Position numbers and translations under genes: made by a program
The notes under the pieces: model-generated
The model's input: the letters and a program-made list of their open reading frames with translations, nothing else
Database searches by the model: none
What the model was told of the DNA's origin: nothing
Origin: Candidatus Kryptobacter tengchongensis
GTDB taxonomy: Bacteria; Bacteroidota; Ignavibacteria; Kryptoniales; Kryptoniaceae
Length of the DNA stretch: 64,000 nucleotides
Assembly (NCBI GenBank): GCA_001485605.1
Contig: FAON01000001.1
Coordinates: 22,678-86,677, forward strand
Direction: 5' to 3'
Part shown: positions 42,344-51,629 of the stretch, one piece after another
Numbering within the stretch: position 1 is the stretch's first letter
Layout of the letters: the number at the start of each line of letters is the position of its first letter

Positions 42344-45300
42344 AAAATGTTTTGTCAAACCCTAATACCCATCTCAACTTTAACTTTTTCTCTCCATTTA
42401 TGGGATGGCTTACATAAACTGGGAAATCAACTCTTATCATATTCAGTCCGATTTCTGAAAATAAATTCGTCATTGATGAAAATTGTTCAAAGATTGTGCT
42501 TCTTACACCAAACCCAAGATCATACTTTATACCTTTTAAACTTGCCCTTTGATTTTGATCCCATGTTTTTCCGGCATCAAAGAAAAGCGTCGTCTTGAAT
42601 AAGTTTCCAATGATAGGCAAATTCCCCAAAAGTGGCAAAAGCGATGGTAGGTTAAGTTCAAAATTAACGGAATAAATTCTATCACCTGAAACATTTTGAT
42701 CAATATATCCTCGCAGTCCAGCACCTCCAAACGGTTCAATATGTTTTCTTAAATCAGCAGGAAAGATTTTACTTCTATAAAGTGGTCTGTAAAATTGATC
42801 AATGGGTGATGAGGTTGCTATAAAAAACTTGGTTTGTTGTGGTATCGTTCCATTGCCATATCCGCCGAATAACCTCACAGAAAAACTGTATCCAAAAGGC
42901 AAGCGGAATGTTTGAATAATTTCTGAATAAACCTTTGAATAATTGAATTCGCTTAACACTGTTGATGATTCAAAGAAAAGTGAAAAATTCACACGCCATT
43001 TTTCGCCATAATTAAAGTAAGTATACCCAGCAATAATTCTTGTCAATCTTTTCTCATCCCATTTGTAAATCTGGTCTAAATACTTTCCGTCTGTTGATTT
43101 CAAGAGTTGAACTTTTAAATTTAAATCGTGGAAAGGTGGAATTGTCAAGGTTTTTCTAAATCGTTTTCTAAATCCAAAGCCTCCACCATATCTTCCTTCA
43201 ATTTTGAAAATTTCAATTTCTGTGAATGTATTTTTGCTTATTTCAAATGGGATTCTTCTGCTGTCGCTAAAATAGAAATCAATCTCGTTTGACCTCGTCC
43301 CGTAAAGAGCCCAGAATTTATGTGAAATGACATCATCAAGATATGATCCGTTAAGTTTTAAACCAAATTTAAAACCATCGGTGATGTTATACCAGATGGA
43401 GGGTCTCAATTTCAGCGAATATGCATCAATTGGAGCGATAAATTGAGATAGCGGGATGGTATTGTCAATTGAAATTTTAACTTTTGGGAACGGGTATGTA
43501 TTGTTCAGGCGATTTATATCAGCAATTCTTAAGTCAGGGTTGATCTCGGCTGAAGTGGGTTTTGATGGAAGTTCAATATCAATTTCATTTTCCCATTCAT
43601 CATTTAGCCAGATATCAACAGGGAGATTTACGCTCGTAATTTCTCCATTTTCCATTTTTATTGCTATGTCAAGGGGCATAACTGCTCTGCCTTTCCGAAT
43701 AATTTTTATCGTTGTTTTGTAAATTTCTTTCCCATCTTTTTGAATCTTTTTTGACCTGATTGATTTGATCCCATAATCGCAGGTATAAGTTCTATGAAAC
43801 CATTGGTCAAAAAACCATCTTAAGTCTTTTCCGCTTATTTCCATTGCGAGATTGTAGAAATCTTCAGGGTAGGGGTGTTTAAATTTCCATCGCTCATAAT
43901 ATTCTTTCATCAATTTTGAAAAAGTTGAATCGCCAAGCACATATTGAAGCATAAACATAACAGTTGCTGTCTTCGGATAGAATGCTGTAGTAGCTGGATA
44001 GTTTTCAAGCCAGTGATCCGCATGTGTGGCTATTGGCTCTTCATACCCCGTTATAGCAAGCATAAGATACTGACGTTGATTGTTTTCTCGTTCATCGGTT
44101 GAAAGCCCAGATGAACGAATATACCATTTCGTTGGATCAAGGAGATTATTTTTTCTTCCGTAGTATGCTTCAAACGCAAGAGTAGTTATAAATGTATTAA
44201 ATCCTTCATCCATAAATGCAAATTCAGTTTCATTGTTGCTTATCATCATCGGATACCACTGGTGACCGAGCTCATGAACTATAACTCCGAAAAGACCTCT
44301 GTATGGTGAATTTGTGATGTTATATCCGATGAAAACAATCCCCGGGTATTCCATTCCACCTCCAACGGCATAGCTTGACATGACAAAGGCATTTGGATAT
44401 AGATATAAACCGAAATTTTCACTGAAAAATTTTATTGCATGTAAGCCAAATACAGCGGATGAATCTTTCCAATGCTTCGCATTATCTTTGAAATAAAGGG
44501 AATGAATCATCACTCCACCGTAGGGATGTTCTTCATTTTTCCAGAAGACGGCGTCCCAAATATATCTTTCGTAAGCGCTGAAAGCGAAATCACGCACATT
44601 TTTGGCGACAAATTTCCAAGTTATATAGTTTGTTTTGTCTTCATCTGTGATTTCTCTGTTTGAGAAATCAGCAATGCGATAAACTTTTTCAGGATTATTT
44701 CTTGCTTTCTCAAGGTTTTGGATCACAGAGTCAGGCAAAACTTCATCTGGATTTAAAAGCTCGCCGCTGTATGCAACGATGAAACTTTTTGGAATTTCAA
44801 GTTCAACTTCAAAATCTCCAAAGTCGTTGTGGAATTCACCAGTTCCAATATATTGATCCGTGTGCCACCCATATTTATCGTAAACTGCAATTTGTGGATA
44901 CCATTGTGCGATGTCAAAACATCGGTTGCTAACACCTGTTCTCATCCCAGGTCCTGGGGGGACTTCTTCTTCCCATTCAATTTTAAAAGTAATTTTTTCA
45001 CCTGATTTCAACCGTTGAGGCAGAGATGCTTCAAGGATTGTATCATCAATTTTGTATTCAATTGGGATTTCTTTAGAGTTTGAAATGATAGAGAAATTTT
45101 TAATCTCAACCCCCTTATATTTTCTGGCAAGTCGTGCGTACATTTTCCTTCTTTCTGCATATTTCCAGCCGTGGCTGTTCTGTTTGAAGATATTCCAGTA
45201 TAGCCTGAAATAAACCCTGTCAATCTCGTTTGGGGAATTGTTTGTGTAGGTTAAAATCTCTGAACCAGTGATAAGATTTTTATCGGGATCAAGTCGGGCT

Positions 45301-45407
45301 TTGATTTTATAGTTGACATGCTGTTGCCAGTAGTTCTCAGGTTTTGATATAAGGCAGGAGGTCGTGAAAGTTAAAATCAGAAAAATTGAAATTGTTAACC
45401 TTTTCAT
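42342..45407 (-). CDS. M1-family metallopeptidase fused to an Omp85-like outer-membrane barrel
   Basis: I start it at ATG 45407 (MKRLTISIFL), which has GGAG six bases upstream; the longer frame to 45509 adds an unlikely leader. The product is 1021 residues. It begins with a lipoprotein signal (TFTTSC). The M1 domain has GGGMEYPGIVF and the zinc motif HELGHQWYP (His378), with EGFNTF for the third ligand. After about residue 640 the sequence changes to alternating aromatic strands and ends in F. Near residue 897, FGGAGLRGYIDQ resembles the L6 (V/L)RG(F/Y) motif of Omp85/D15 barrels. So a peptidase passenger is joined to a surface-antigen-type barrel, as in type Vd patatin proteins. Confidence 0.85.
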   Translation of the reverse strand: MKRLTISIFLILTFTTSCLISKPENYWQQHVNYKIKARLDPDKNLITGSEILTYTNNSPNEIDRVYFRLYWNIFKQNSHGWKYAERRKMYARLARKYKGVEIKNFSIISNSKEIPIEYKIDDTILEASLPQRLKSGEKITFKIEWEEEVPPGPGMRTGVSNRCFDIAQWYPQIAVYDKYGWHTDQYIGTGEFHNDFGDFEVELEIPKSFIVAYSGELLNPDEVLPDSVIQNLEKARNNPEKVYRIADFSNREITDEDKTNYITWKFVAKNVRDFAFSAYERYIWDAVFWKNEEHPYGGVMIHSLYFKDNAKHWKDSSAVFGLHAIKFFSENFGLYLYPNAFVMSSYAVGGGMEYPGIVFIGYNITNSPYRGLFGVIVHELGHQWYPMMISNNETEFAFMDEGFNTFITTLAFEAYYGRKNNLLDPTKWYIRSSGLSTDERENNQRQYLMLAITGYEEPIATHADHWLENYPATTAFYPKTATVMFMLQYVLGDSTFSKLMKEYYERWKFKHPYPEDFYNLAMEISGKDLRWFFDQWFHRTYTCDYGIKSIRSKKIQKDGKEIYKTTIKIIRKGRAVMPLDIAIKMENGEITSVNLPVDIWLNDEWENEIDIELPSKPTSAEINPDLRIADINRLNNTYPFPKVKISIDNTIPLSQFIAPIDAYSLKLRPSIWYNITDGFKFGLKLNGSYLDDVISHKFWALYGTRSNEIDFYFSDSRRIPFEISKNTFTEIEIFKIEGRYGGGFGFRKRFRKTLTIPPFHDLNLKVQLLKSTDGKYLDQIYKWDEKRLTRIIAGYTYFNYGEKWRVNFSLFFESSTVLSEFNYSKVYSEIIQTFRLPFGYSFSVRLFGGYGNGTIPQQTKFFIATSSPIDQFYRPLYRSKIFPADLRKHIEPFGGAGLRGYIDQNVSGDRIYSVNFELNLPSLLPLLGNLPIIGNLFKTTLFFDAGKTWDQNQRASLKGIKYDLGFGVRSTIFEQFSSMTNLFSEIGLNMIRVDFPVYVSHPINGEKKLKLRWVLGFDKTF

Positions 45408-45594
45408 TTTGATCTCCAAAATTTTGTTTTTGTTGATAAGACGGATTTTAAATTTGCGTGTTTCATTTTTAACTTGCTCAAAATATAATTTAGCTAAAGT
45501 TAAAAACAAAAATTGCGGTGAATAAACCTATTAGAGCTTGACTTGAGATGTTAAAATTATTAACTTAATTTCAAAAACTGTGGAGGGTAAAAAT

Positions 45595-45879
45595 ATGCCG
45601 GTTTATTTTCTTTTTGGTAAATATACGCAGGAGGGGATTAAAGGAATGTCTCCCGAAAGAACAGTTGAAGCGAACAAGTTAATTGAAAAATTTGGTGGAA
45701 AGGTAAAAGAAATTTACGCTCTGCTTGGCGAAATTGATCTTGTTATAATTGCTGAGTTTCCTGATAATGCTGAAGTGATGAAAGCATCAATTGCTCTGAC
45801 GAAACTCACAAATATATCGTTTAAAACCGCTCCAGCTGTTACAGTTGAAGAATTTGACAAAATGATCACTGAAATATAA
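45595..45879 (+). CDS. GYD-domain protein
   Basis: The protein is 94 residues from ATG 45595; GGAGGG lies 9 bases upstream, and a GTG at 45580 is less likely. It is a single alpha-beta domain: MPVYFLFGKYTQEGIKGM, then KFGGKVKEIYALLGEIDLVIIAEFPD. This matches the GYD family (PF08734), small cytosolic dimers of unknown function, though the naming Gly-Tyr-Asp is Glu-Ile-Asp here. It is transcribed alone. Confidence 0.75.
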   Translation: MPVYFLFGKYTQEGIKGMSPERTVEANKLIEKFGGKVKEIYALLGEIDLVIIAEFPDNAEVMKASIALTKLTNISFKTAPAVTVEEFDKMITEI

Positions 45880-45980
45880 AGATCAAGGTGTCATAATTAT
45901 TTTATGCGATATTTTTTACAAATGAGCCTTCAAACAGTTATAGAAGGATAGAGATTGTCCTATTGGGCGATGATAGAAAT

Positions 45981-46213
45981 TGACTCACCCCTGTCCCTCT
46001 CTAATAACATAGAGAGGGGAATAAAAATTGACTCACCCCCTGTCCCCTCTCTAAAAATTTAGAGAGGGGAATTAAAAGGGGTGAGTTAAAAAATTTCCTC
46101 AACCTTTCCCCCTCTCTAAAAACTTAGAGAGGGAGAACTTAAACGGGAGTGAGTCAAAATTAATTCATCCCCTCTCTAAAAATTTAGAGAGGGGGAACTA
46201 AAGGGGGTGAGTT
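45981..46213. repeat. Four tandem nested-palindrome repeats
   Basis: Four units follow each other. Each has an inner palindrome, CCCCTCTCTAAA paired with TTTAGAGAGGGG. The better-kept units also have an outer pair, ACTCACCCC with GGGGTGAGT. The inner copies lie near 45994, 46044, 46110 and 46170. They can fold as two-level hairpins. They resemble REP or MITE-type intergenic repeats rather than terminators. Together with the next element they fill the 486-base gap between the GYD gene and 46366. Confidence 0.85.
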
Positions 46214-46218
46214 AAAAA

Positions 46219-46305
46219 AGGATCGTCCTTAAGCGACCCTTCTAAGCCCCAAAGGGTTATCCTAAGGAGTCCATAGGACCTTTGGGGTTTAGCCTATCGT
46301 TAAGA
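46219..46305. repeat. Second palindromic repeat family, copy 1
   Basis: AAGCCCCAAAGG (46244-46255) pairs with CCTTTGGGGTTT (46279-46290), and an inner TCCTA/TAGGA pair lies inside. Its core CCTAAGGAGTCCATAGGACC recurs at 53203-53222 in nearly the same form, so it is a dispersed element with at least two copies here. Confidence 0.7.
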
Positions 46306-46365
46306 AATTTTTTTAACAATTATAATAAGGGTAGAAAATAAATTAGACAAGGAGGCTGAGCTAAA

Positions 46366-47055
46366 ATGAGGGGAATGATAGTAATACTTGCAATTATGAT
46401 CTTTTTATCATTTTTTCAATTACTCCAATCGCAAGAGATAAGCTCATGTGATAGTTCGTTCGCTTGTGTAGATACAACCATGTTATCAAGCGGGGATATA
46501 TCAAGTCCTGTTGAGGTTGATACAAGTGATAAGATAACAATGGGGAAAATTTTGCTTGGTGCAAGTGCGCTGATAGGGCTCCCATTAACGACAGGGTTTG
46601 TTGTGTTAAGTCTATTCCCGCCATCTTTTGTTGTAATGGAAAGAAATGGAAATTATAGCAGTGGAATTGCTTTTGAAACTGCAATTGGGCATGGGGATTC
46701 GGTTAGGTTCAGGTTCTCAAAAAAGAGGTTAATTTTTCAATATTCATACCTTGGAAAATATGGGAGCAGGATTGCGATTGCTGTGACTCAAGATGTTCTG
46801 CTTAAAAAAATTGGACGGGCTGGGATTTTTGGTGTTGGATTTTCAATTGGAACTTTTGGATGGACAAATTTTAACTCAGTAAATACAGCCGGAATTGAAA
46901 TTTCAGCTTGGTTCGGGAATGCAATGAATGTCCCGTATATCTTTTTATTCCCACAGCATCATCTTTTTGTTAAATTCAGGAGGGGGTTTGAACTTAGCTC
47001 GGGGGTTAAGATAAATGAAATTAACATCGGTTTTTCAAGCTCAATCACTTTTTAA
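46366..47055 (+). CDS. Hypothetical envelope protein
   Basis: The protein is 229 residues. It has a signal peptide (ending near LLQSQ), a polar Ser/Asp stretch, one membrane-like segment (ILLGASALIGLPLTTGFVVLSLF) and then beta-rich sequence ending in F. This could be a small outer-membrane barrel or an anchored surface protein. AAGGAGG precedes the ATG. No family is recognised. It converges on the efflux operon with only four bases between the stops. Confidence 0.7.
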   Translation: MRGMIVILAIMIFLSFFQLLQSQEISSCDSSFACVDTTMLSSGDISSPVEVDTSDKITMGKILLGASALIGLPLTTGFVVLSLFPPSFVVMERNGNYSSGIAFETAIGHGDSVRFRFSKKRLIFQYSYLGKYGSRIAIAVTQDVLLKKIGRAGIFGVGFSIGTFGWTNFNSVNTAGIEISAWFGNAMNVPYIFLFPQHHLFVKFRRGFELSSGVKINEINIGFSSSITF

Positions 47056-47059
47056 GTCC

Positions 47060-48316
47060 TTATTCGTATCTTAGAGATTCAACTGGGTCAACGCTTGCTG
47101 CTTTCCATGCTGGGTAGACCCCGAAAATTATTCCAACTGCTGAGCAGATAACAAACCCAAGTATAACCCAATCATATGGTATTATTGGTGTAGTTTTCAA
47201 AATCAAAGCGAGGGTGTTGCCGCCGATAACCCCCAAAATTATCCCGATTATTCCACCAAATTGGCTTAGGGCAATTGCTTCAAATAGAAATTGTGTTAAT
47301 ATATTTCTCTTTGTTGCTCCAACGGCTTTTCTTATCCCGATTTCACGGGTTCTTTCTGTCACTGAAACAAGCATTATATTCATTATCCCAACTCCAGCTG
47401 CAACGAGGGCTATCATACTGACAACAAGTGCACCAACTCTTAAAGCAAATGTTAAATCGTTGAATTGTTTTATCAAACTTTCATTTGAAAAAATTTCAAA
47501 ATCATTTTCAGCTCCTGGTGGAACTTTGCGAACCGCTCTTAAAAGAGCTGTCACTTGCTCAACCGTTTCATCGTATAGCTCACGGCTTTTAGCCTTGACG
47601 AGTATGTTTAAACTTCTATCTTTTCCGTAAAGGTTTAAAAATGTCGTAAGAGGGATTACAACGAAGTTGTCTGCCTGACCACCAAACATTCCGCCCAACT
47701 CTTTTATTACACCGATAACAAGAAAGTCATATCCGTCAATTTTCACCTTTTTACCAATTGGATCAGTATTAGGGAAAAGTTTTTTAGCGACATTTGCACC
47801 AAGAACCGCAACAAATCTTGAAAACTCAAGATCGTCTTCAAACAAAGCCCTTCCTTCTTGAATTGTCCAGTTATTCGTTATAAATCCCTCGGGCATCTCA
47901 CCCTGAATGATTATGTTCGGATTTGTTCTCAAGTCACCATATTGAATAATTTTAGGACCAGTCCAAGCTTGAATCGCCACAGCTTCTGGAAGAGTTGCAT
48001 TTTTAGCTACATAGATAGCTTGTTCATATGTTATATCCTTTCTATTTCTATATTTTGCCCAGTTTGAGCGACCGATCACAACGGCGGGATATTTTTGAAT
48101 CTGAAATGTATTTGCCCCGAGAAAATTCAGTGAGCTTTCAACATTTTTTTGTAAAACTCTTACACCTGTCATTACAACAATTATTGAAAAAACGCCAACA
48201 ATTATACCAAGTAAAGTCAAAAATGTTCTTAACTTGTTCGCCTTTACCGAATCCCAAACCATGATCAAGCTTTCAACTATCTCAAACCAGAGAATTTTCC
48301 ATCTGCTATTTGCCAT
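47060..48316 (-). CDS. MacB-type ABC transporter permease (second)
   Basis: The protein is 418 residues. One N-terminal membrane helix (LRTFLTLLGIIVGVFSIIVVMTG) is followed by a large periplasmic MacB_PCD domain and three C-terminal helices of the FtsX fold. The conserved GIMNIMLVSVTERTREIGIRKAVGA is present. It has no ATPase domain, so it must use the separate ATP-binding protein of the operon. Together with its paralogue at 48337 it probably forms a heterodimeric MacB-like mechanotransmission exporter. Last gene of the operon. Confidence 0.92.
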   Translation of the reverse strand: MANSRWKILWFEIVESLIMVWDSVKANKLRTFLTLLGIIVGVFSIIVVMTGVRVLQKNVESSLNFLGANTFQIQKYPAVVIGRSNWAKYRNRKDITYEQAIYVAKNATLPEAVAIQAWTGPKIIQYGDLRTNPNIIIQGEMPEGFITNNWTIQEGRALFEDDLEFSRFVAVLGANVAKKLFPNTDPIGKKVKIDGYDFLVIGVIKELGGMFGGQADNFVVIPLTTFLNLYGKDRSLNILVKAKSRELYDETVEQVTALLRAVRKVPPGAENDFEIFSNESLIKQFNDLTFALRVGALVVSMIALVAAGVGIMNIMLVSVTERTREIGIRKAVGATKRNILTQFLFEAIALSQFGGIIGIILGVIGGNTLALILKTTPIIPYDWVILGFVICSAVGIIFGVYPAWKAASVDPVESLRYE

Positions 48317-48336
48317 TTAGAAATTAAGTTTTTGTT

Positions 48337-49560
48337 TTACTCATACCTTAAAGATTCAACTGGATCTAATTTTGACGCTTTGTAAGCAGGTATAATTCCA
48401 GAAACGACCCCGACCATGATTGAAATGAAAATTGAAAGAAGAGCAACCCATAGCGGAAGCGAAGTTGGGAGAATTTGATCAACGACGAAGCCAAGAATAA
48501 CGGCAAAAATCAGCCCAATTGCACCACCGAAAAAACTTATTATAATTGCCTCAATAAGGAATTGAATTAATATCGCCCCTTGAGTTGCTCCAACAGCCTT
48601 TCTAATGCCAATTTCTTTGGTTCTTTCTTTCACAGAGACAAACATTATGTTCATAATTCCGATTCCACCAACGATAAGCGAGAGCAAAGTTATACCGAGC
48701 CCGACTGCGCCGATAACACCAACAGTTTGATTATAAGCATTTAAAAGTAATTCTTGCCTGTTAACCGAAAAATCATCCTCTTGCCATGGTTTAAGACGTC
48801 TCAGCGTTCTCATAATTCCTCTTAATTCCTCTATTGCTTCTTCTATCTCGTTCATATCCCTAACTTTAACCGTTATCGTTGCGCCCGTCCTCCATGGGAA
48901 CATCTTTGTAAATTGACCGATCGGAATGTAAACTCTATCATCCAGTGATTCAAGTCCTAAAAATTTACCTTGTTTTTCCAATACGCCGACGACTCTAAAG
49001 GTTCTGCCAGCAATTTTTAAATCCCTTCCAATTGGGTTAACATTACCAAATAACTTTTCAGCGACTTCAGCCCCGATGACGCAAACAGGTCTTTCTGCCT
49101 TTACCTCAACTTCGCTCATAAATCTTCCAATTTCCACCGAAGCCCCAGCAGTATAAATAAATTCGTCTGTTGTCCCGATAATGACAACGTTTTCCATTGA
49201 GTTACTTCCGAATCTAAGAGTTGATCTGCTGAAGACCGTCGGTGCTACTGCAACTGCATAGGTTGATCTTTCTTTTATATCTTTGGCGTAACTTATTTTG
49301 ATTTCACGACGATTTCTGTATTTCCACCAATCTTCCCCTGCAAACCAAGGCCATTTTTGAATATAAAGAACATCCGCGCCTATCGCTGAAATACTTGAGC
49401 GAAATGCTTTGCTTAGACCTTCAATTGTCATGTTCATCAATGTGACCGAAACAATGCCAATTACAATCCCAAGCGTTGTAAGTGCAGAACGAAGTTTATG
49501 TGCAAGTATTGATTGTATTGCTATTTTTAAACTTTCCTGTAATTGAAGAAGGAATTTCAT
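48337..49560 (-). CDS. MacB-type ABC transporter permease (first)
   Basis: The protein is 407 residues with the same layout as the next gene: a first helix (LRSALTTLGIVIGIVSVTLM), a periplasmic MacB_PCD domain, and FtsX helices with GIMNIMFVSVKERTKEIGIRKAVGA. Clearly a paralogue of the 47060 gene. The pair is expected to assemble with the ATPase (49585), the adaptor (50302) and the TolC-like channel (51630). The substrate is unknown; family members export antibiotics, lipids, peptides or signalling molecules. Confidence 0.92.
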   Translation of the reverse strand: MKFLLQLQESLKIAIQSILAHKLRSALTTLGIVIGIVSVTLMNMTIEGLSKAFRSSISAIGADVLYIQKWPWFAGEDWWKYRNRREIKISYAKDIKERSTYAVAVAPTVFSRSTLRFGSNSMENVVIIGTTDEFIYTAGASVEIGRFMSEVEVKAERPVCVIGAEVAEKLFGNVNPIGRDLKIAGRTFRVVGVLEKQGKFLGLESLDDRVYIPIGQFTKMFPWRTGATITVKVRDMNEIEEAIEELRGIMRTLRRLKPWQEDDFSVNRQELLLNAYNQTVGVIGAVGLGITLLSLIVGGIGIMNIMFVSVKERTKEIGIRKAVGATQGAILIQFLIEAIIISFFGGAIGLIFAVILGFVVDQILPTSLPLWVALLSIFISIMVGVVSGIIPAYKASKLDPVESLRYE

Positions 49561-49584
49561 ATATGTTAATTTTTTTCGTTGAAA

Positions 49585-50289
49585 TCATCTTTGAGCGATG
49601 ATTCTATCAACAACCTTTTCGTCGCTTTCAATCATGCCGTCTCTAATTCTTATAATTCTGTGTGCATGTCTTGCAACATCTGGCTCATGTGTGACAATAA
49701 TTATTGTATTTCCCTTTGAGTGGAGTTCATCAAACAATGCGAGAATTTCAGCTCCAGTTTTTGTGTCAAGGTTTCCGGTTGGTTCGTCTGCAAGAATTAT
49801 GGATGGTTTATTGACCAACGCCCGTGCAATTGCAACTCTTTGTCTTTGACCGCCAGATAGTTCATTTGGTTTATGATGTAATCTATCGCCAAGACCGACT
49901 TGTTCAAGCGCCTCACGAGCTAACTTCTTTCTTAATTCGCCCGGGACACCTGCATAAATTAGTGGCAACTCAACATTGTGTAGAGCATCAGCTCTGGGTA
50001 AAAGATTAAATGTTTGAAAAACAAAACCAATTTCCTTATTTCTTATTCTTGCTAATTCATTGTCATTAAGTTCGCTTACATTTACACCGTTTAAAAAATA
50101 TCTTCCAGATGTCGGCGTGTCAAGACAGCCGATGATGTTCATAAGAGTTGATTTTCCAGAGCCAGAGGGTCCCATTATAGCGACATATTCCCCCTTTTCT
50201 ATTTCAAGATTTATCCCTCTTAAAGCATGAACTTTCTCTGCGCCAAGATCATAAATTTTTACGACATTTTCAAGTTTAATTAAAGGCAT
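49585..50289 (-). CDS. ABC transporter ATP-binding protein (MacB/LolD class)
   Basis: The protein is 234 residues. It has Walker [11 protein letters not shown]-loop [14 protein letters not shown], signature [15 protein letters not shown], Walker [12 protein letters not shown] and the H-loop VTHEPD. This is the type VII (LolD/MacB) subclass that powers FtsX-fold permeases by mechanotransmission. It lies between the adaptor and the permeases. Confidence 0.95.
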   Translation of the reverse strand: MPLIKLENVVKIYDLGAEKVHALRGINLEIEKGEYVAIMGPSGSGKSTLMNIIGCLDTPTSGRYFLNGVNVSELNDNELARIRNKEIGFVFQTFNLLPRADALHNVELPLIYAGVPGELRKKLAREALEQVGLGDRLHHKPNELSGGQRQRVAIARALVNKPSIILADEPTGNLDTKTGAEILALFDELHSKGNTIIIVTHEPDVARHAHRIIRIRDGMIESDEKVVDRIIAQR

Positions 50290-50301
50290 TTCTATACCTT
50301 T

Positions 50302-51567
50302 CTATTTTGTTTTTGTTTTCTCTTTTTGAATCCTAACTTTAACTCCATCCTCAAGTTCTCGGTTTATGGCTTTGAAGCTCCCAACGACCACTTCTTCATC
50401 GCCTTTTAATCCTTCAGTTATTTCAACATACATTTCTCCACTTATCCCTCTTTTCACTGGAACCATTTTCGCAACCCCATTTTCAACTATAAAAACGACC
50501 TCAACCATATCATCTTTATCATTTTTCTTTGTGTTGAGTTCGGTTGAGGGATTATCTACAGGTTTGTTTTTCTTTAACGACCTTACTGTAACCGCTTGAA
50601 TTGGGACAGCGATAACATTATATTTTTTCTCAGTTTCAATATCTGCTGTAACTGACATCCCTGGGCGAAGTGCGATATCTTTATTAAGTATTCTGATTCT
50701 GACTTCAAAATTTACAACTTCTTCCTGCGTTCCTAATCCCTTCGTTTTAGCTGCGTTTGATATTTCGTAAACAATTCCTTTAAGTTTTTTCTCCGGGAAG
50801 GCATCAACTGAAAGAATTGCGGTATCTCCGATTGAAACATGAACTACATCAACCTCACTCACATCAATCCTTGCTTCCATCTTTGAAAGGTCTGCTATAA
50901 CCATTATCACAGTTCCAGCCATTTGGCTTGTTCCAACGACTCTTTCCCCAACCTCCGCATTAATTTGGGTTACAACCCCATCAATTGGGGAATAAATTAT
51001 GGTTTTTGCGAGGTCTTCTTCAGCTTGTCTTAAAGATGCCCTTGCTTGTTCAACCGCAGATGAAGCAGAAGAATATTGTGCTTTTGCGATATTGTAGCTT
51101 GTGCGTGTGTTTTCGTATTCAGCATCTGAAATTAATTTTTTGCTATAAAGTTCTTCGGCTCTTTTGAATTCTGATTCCGCTTTTGAAAGGTTCGCTTTCG
51201 CAATTTCAAGTTGTGCAAGTGCTGATTTTAAATTTGCTTCCATTGCTTCCTTGCGAGCAATGTAAAGGTCTGGCTTTATCTTGACGAGCAACTGTCCTTT
51301 CTTTACGCTTTGACCAACCTTAACTGGCATTTCCACAATTTCACCACTTACCTCTGCACTTATTTTCACTTCAACCTCTGGTTGTATTTTCCCGGTCCCT
51401 GTAACGATTTGTGTTATATCTCTTCTGCTGATCTTCTCAGTTTGAACAGCTACAACCTTTTCCCTCCCACCACTTAAAACTGCAGCGACCACCGAAGCAA
51501 TAACTAAAACAGCAATTCCAGCAAGAACAAAAATTCTTCTCTTCCTTTGTTTGTTATTTTTTCCCAT
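50302..51567 (-). CDS. Periplasmic adaptor protein (MacA/HlyD family)
   Basis: The protein is 421 residues. It has one N-terminal membrane helix, a lipoyl half (GEIVEMPVKVGQSVKKGQLL), a long alpha-helical hairpin (about 85-190, ending YSPIDGVVTQINAEVGERV), and beta-barrel and membrane-proximal domains. It connects the MacB-type permease to the outer-membrane channel. A charged insert with KKNKPVDNPSTELNTKKNDK interrupts the membrane-proximal domain. Confidence 0.93.
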   Translation of the reverse strand: MGKNNKQRKRRIFVLAGIAVLVIASVVAAVLSGGREKVVAVQTEKISRRDITQIVTGTGKIQPEVEVKISAEVSGEIVEMPVKVGQSVKKGQLLVKIKPDLYIARKEAMEANLKSALAQLEIAKANLSKAESEFKRAEELYSKKLISDAEYENTRTSYNIAKAQYSSASSAVEQARASLRQAEEDLAKTIIYSPIDGVVTQINAEVGERVVGTSQMAGTVIMVIADLSKMEARIDVSEVDVVHVSIGDTAILSVDAFPEKKLKGIVYEISNAAKTKGLGTQEEVVNFEVRIRILNKDIALRPGMSVTADIETEKKYNVIAVPIQAVTVRSLKKNKPVDNPSTELNTKKNDKDDMVEVVFIVENGVAKMVPVKRGISGEMYVEITEGLKGDEEVVVGSFKAINRELEDGVKVRIQKEKTKTK

Positions 51568-51629
51568 TTTTTAAAAGGAGTTTTTTATTTTAGATTACGC
51601 CAGCCTAATAAAGTTTGTTACAGTTAGTC

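Noticed and set aside
45408..45509. N-terminal extension of the M1-barrel protein
   Set aside because: It would bury the lipoprotein signal; ATG 45407 has GGAG at a good distance.
45981..46213. Repeats that could suggest a small CRISPR array
   Set aside because: The units are nested palindromes with only short, similar spacers and no cas genes nearby.
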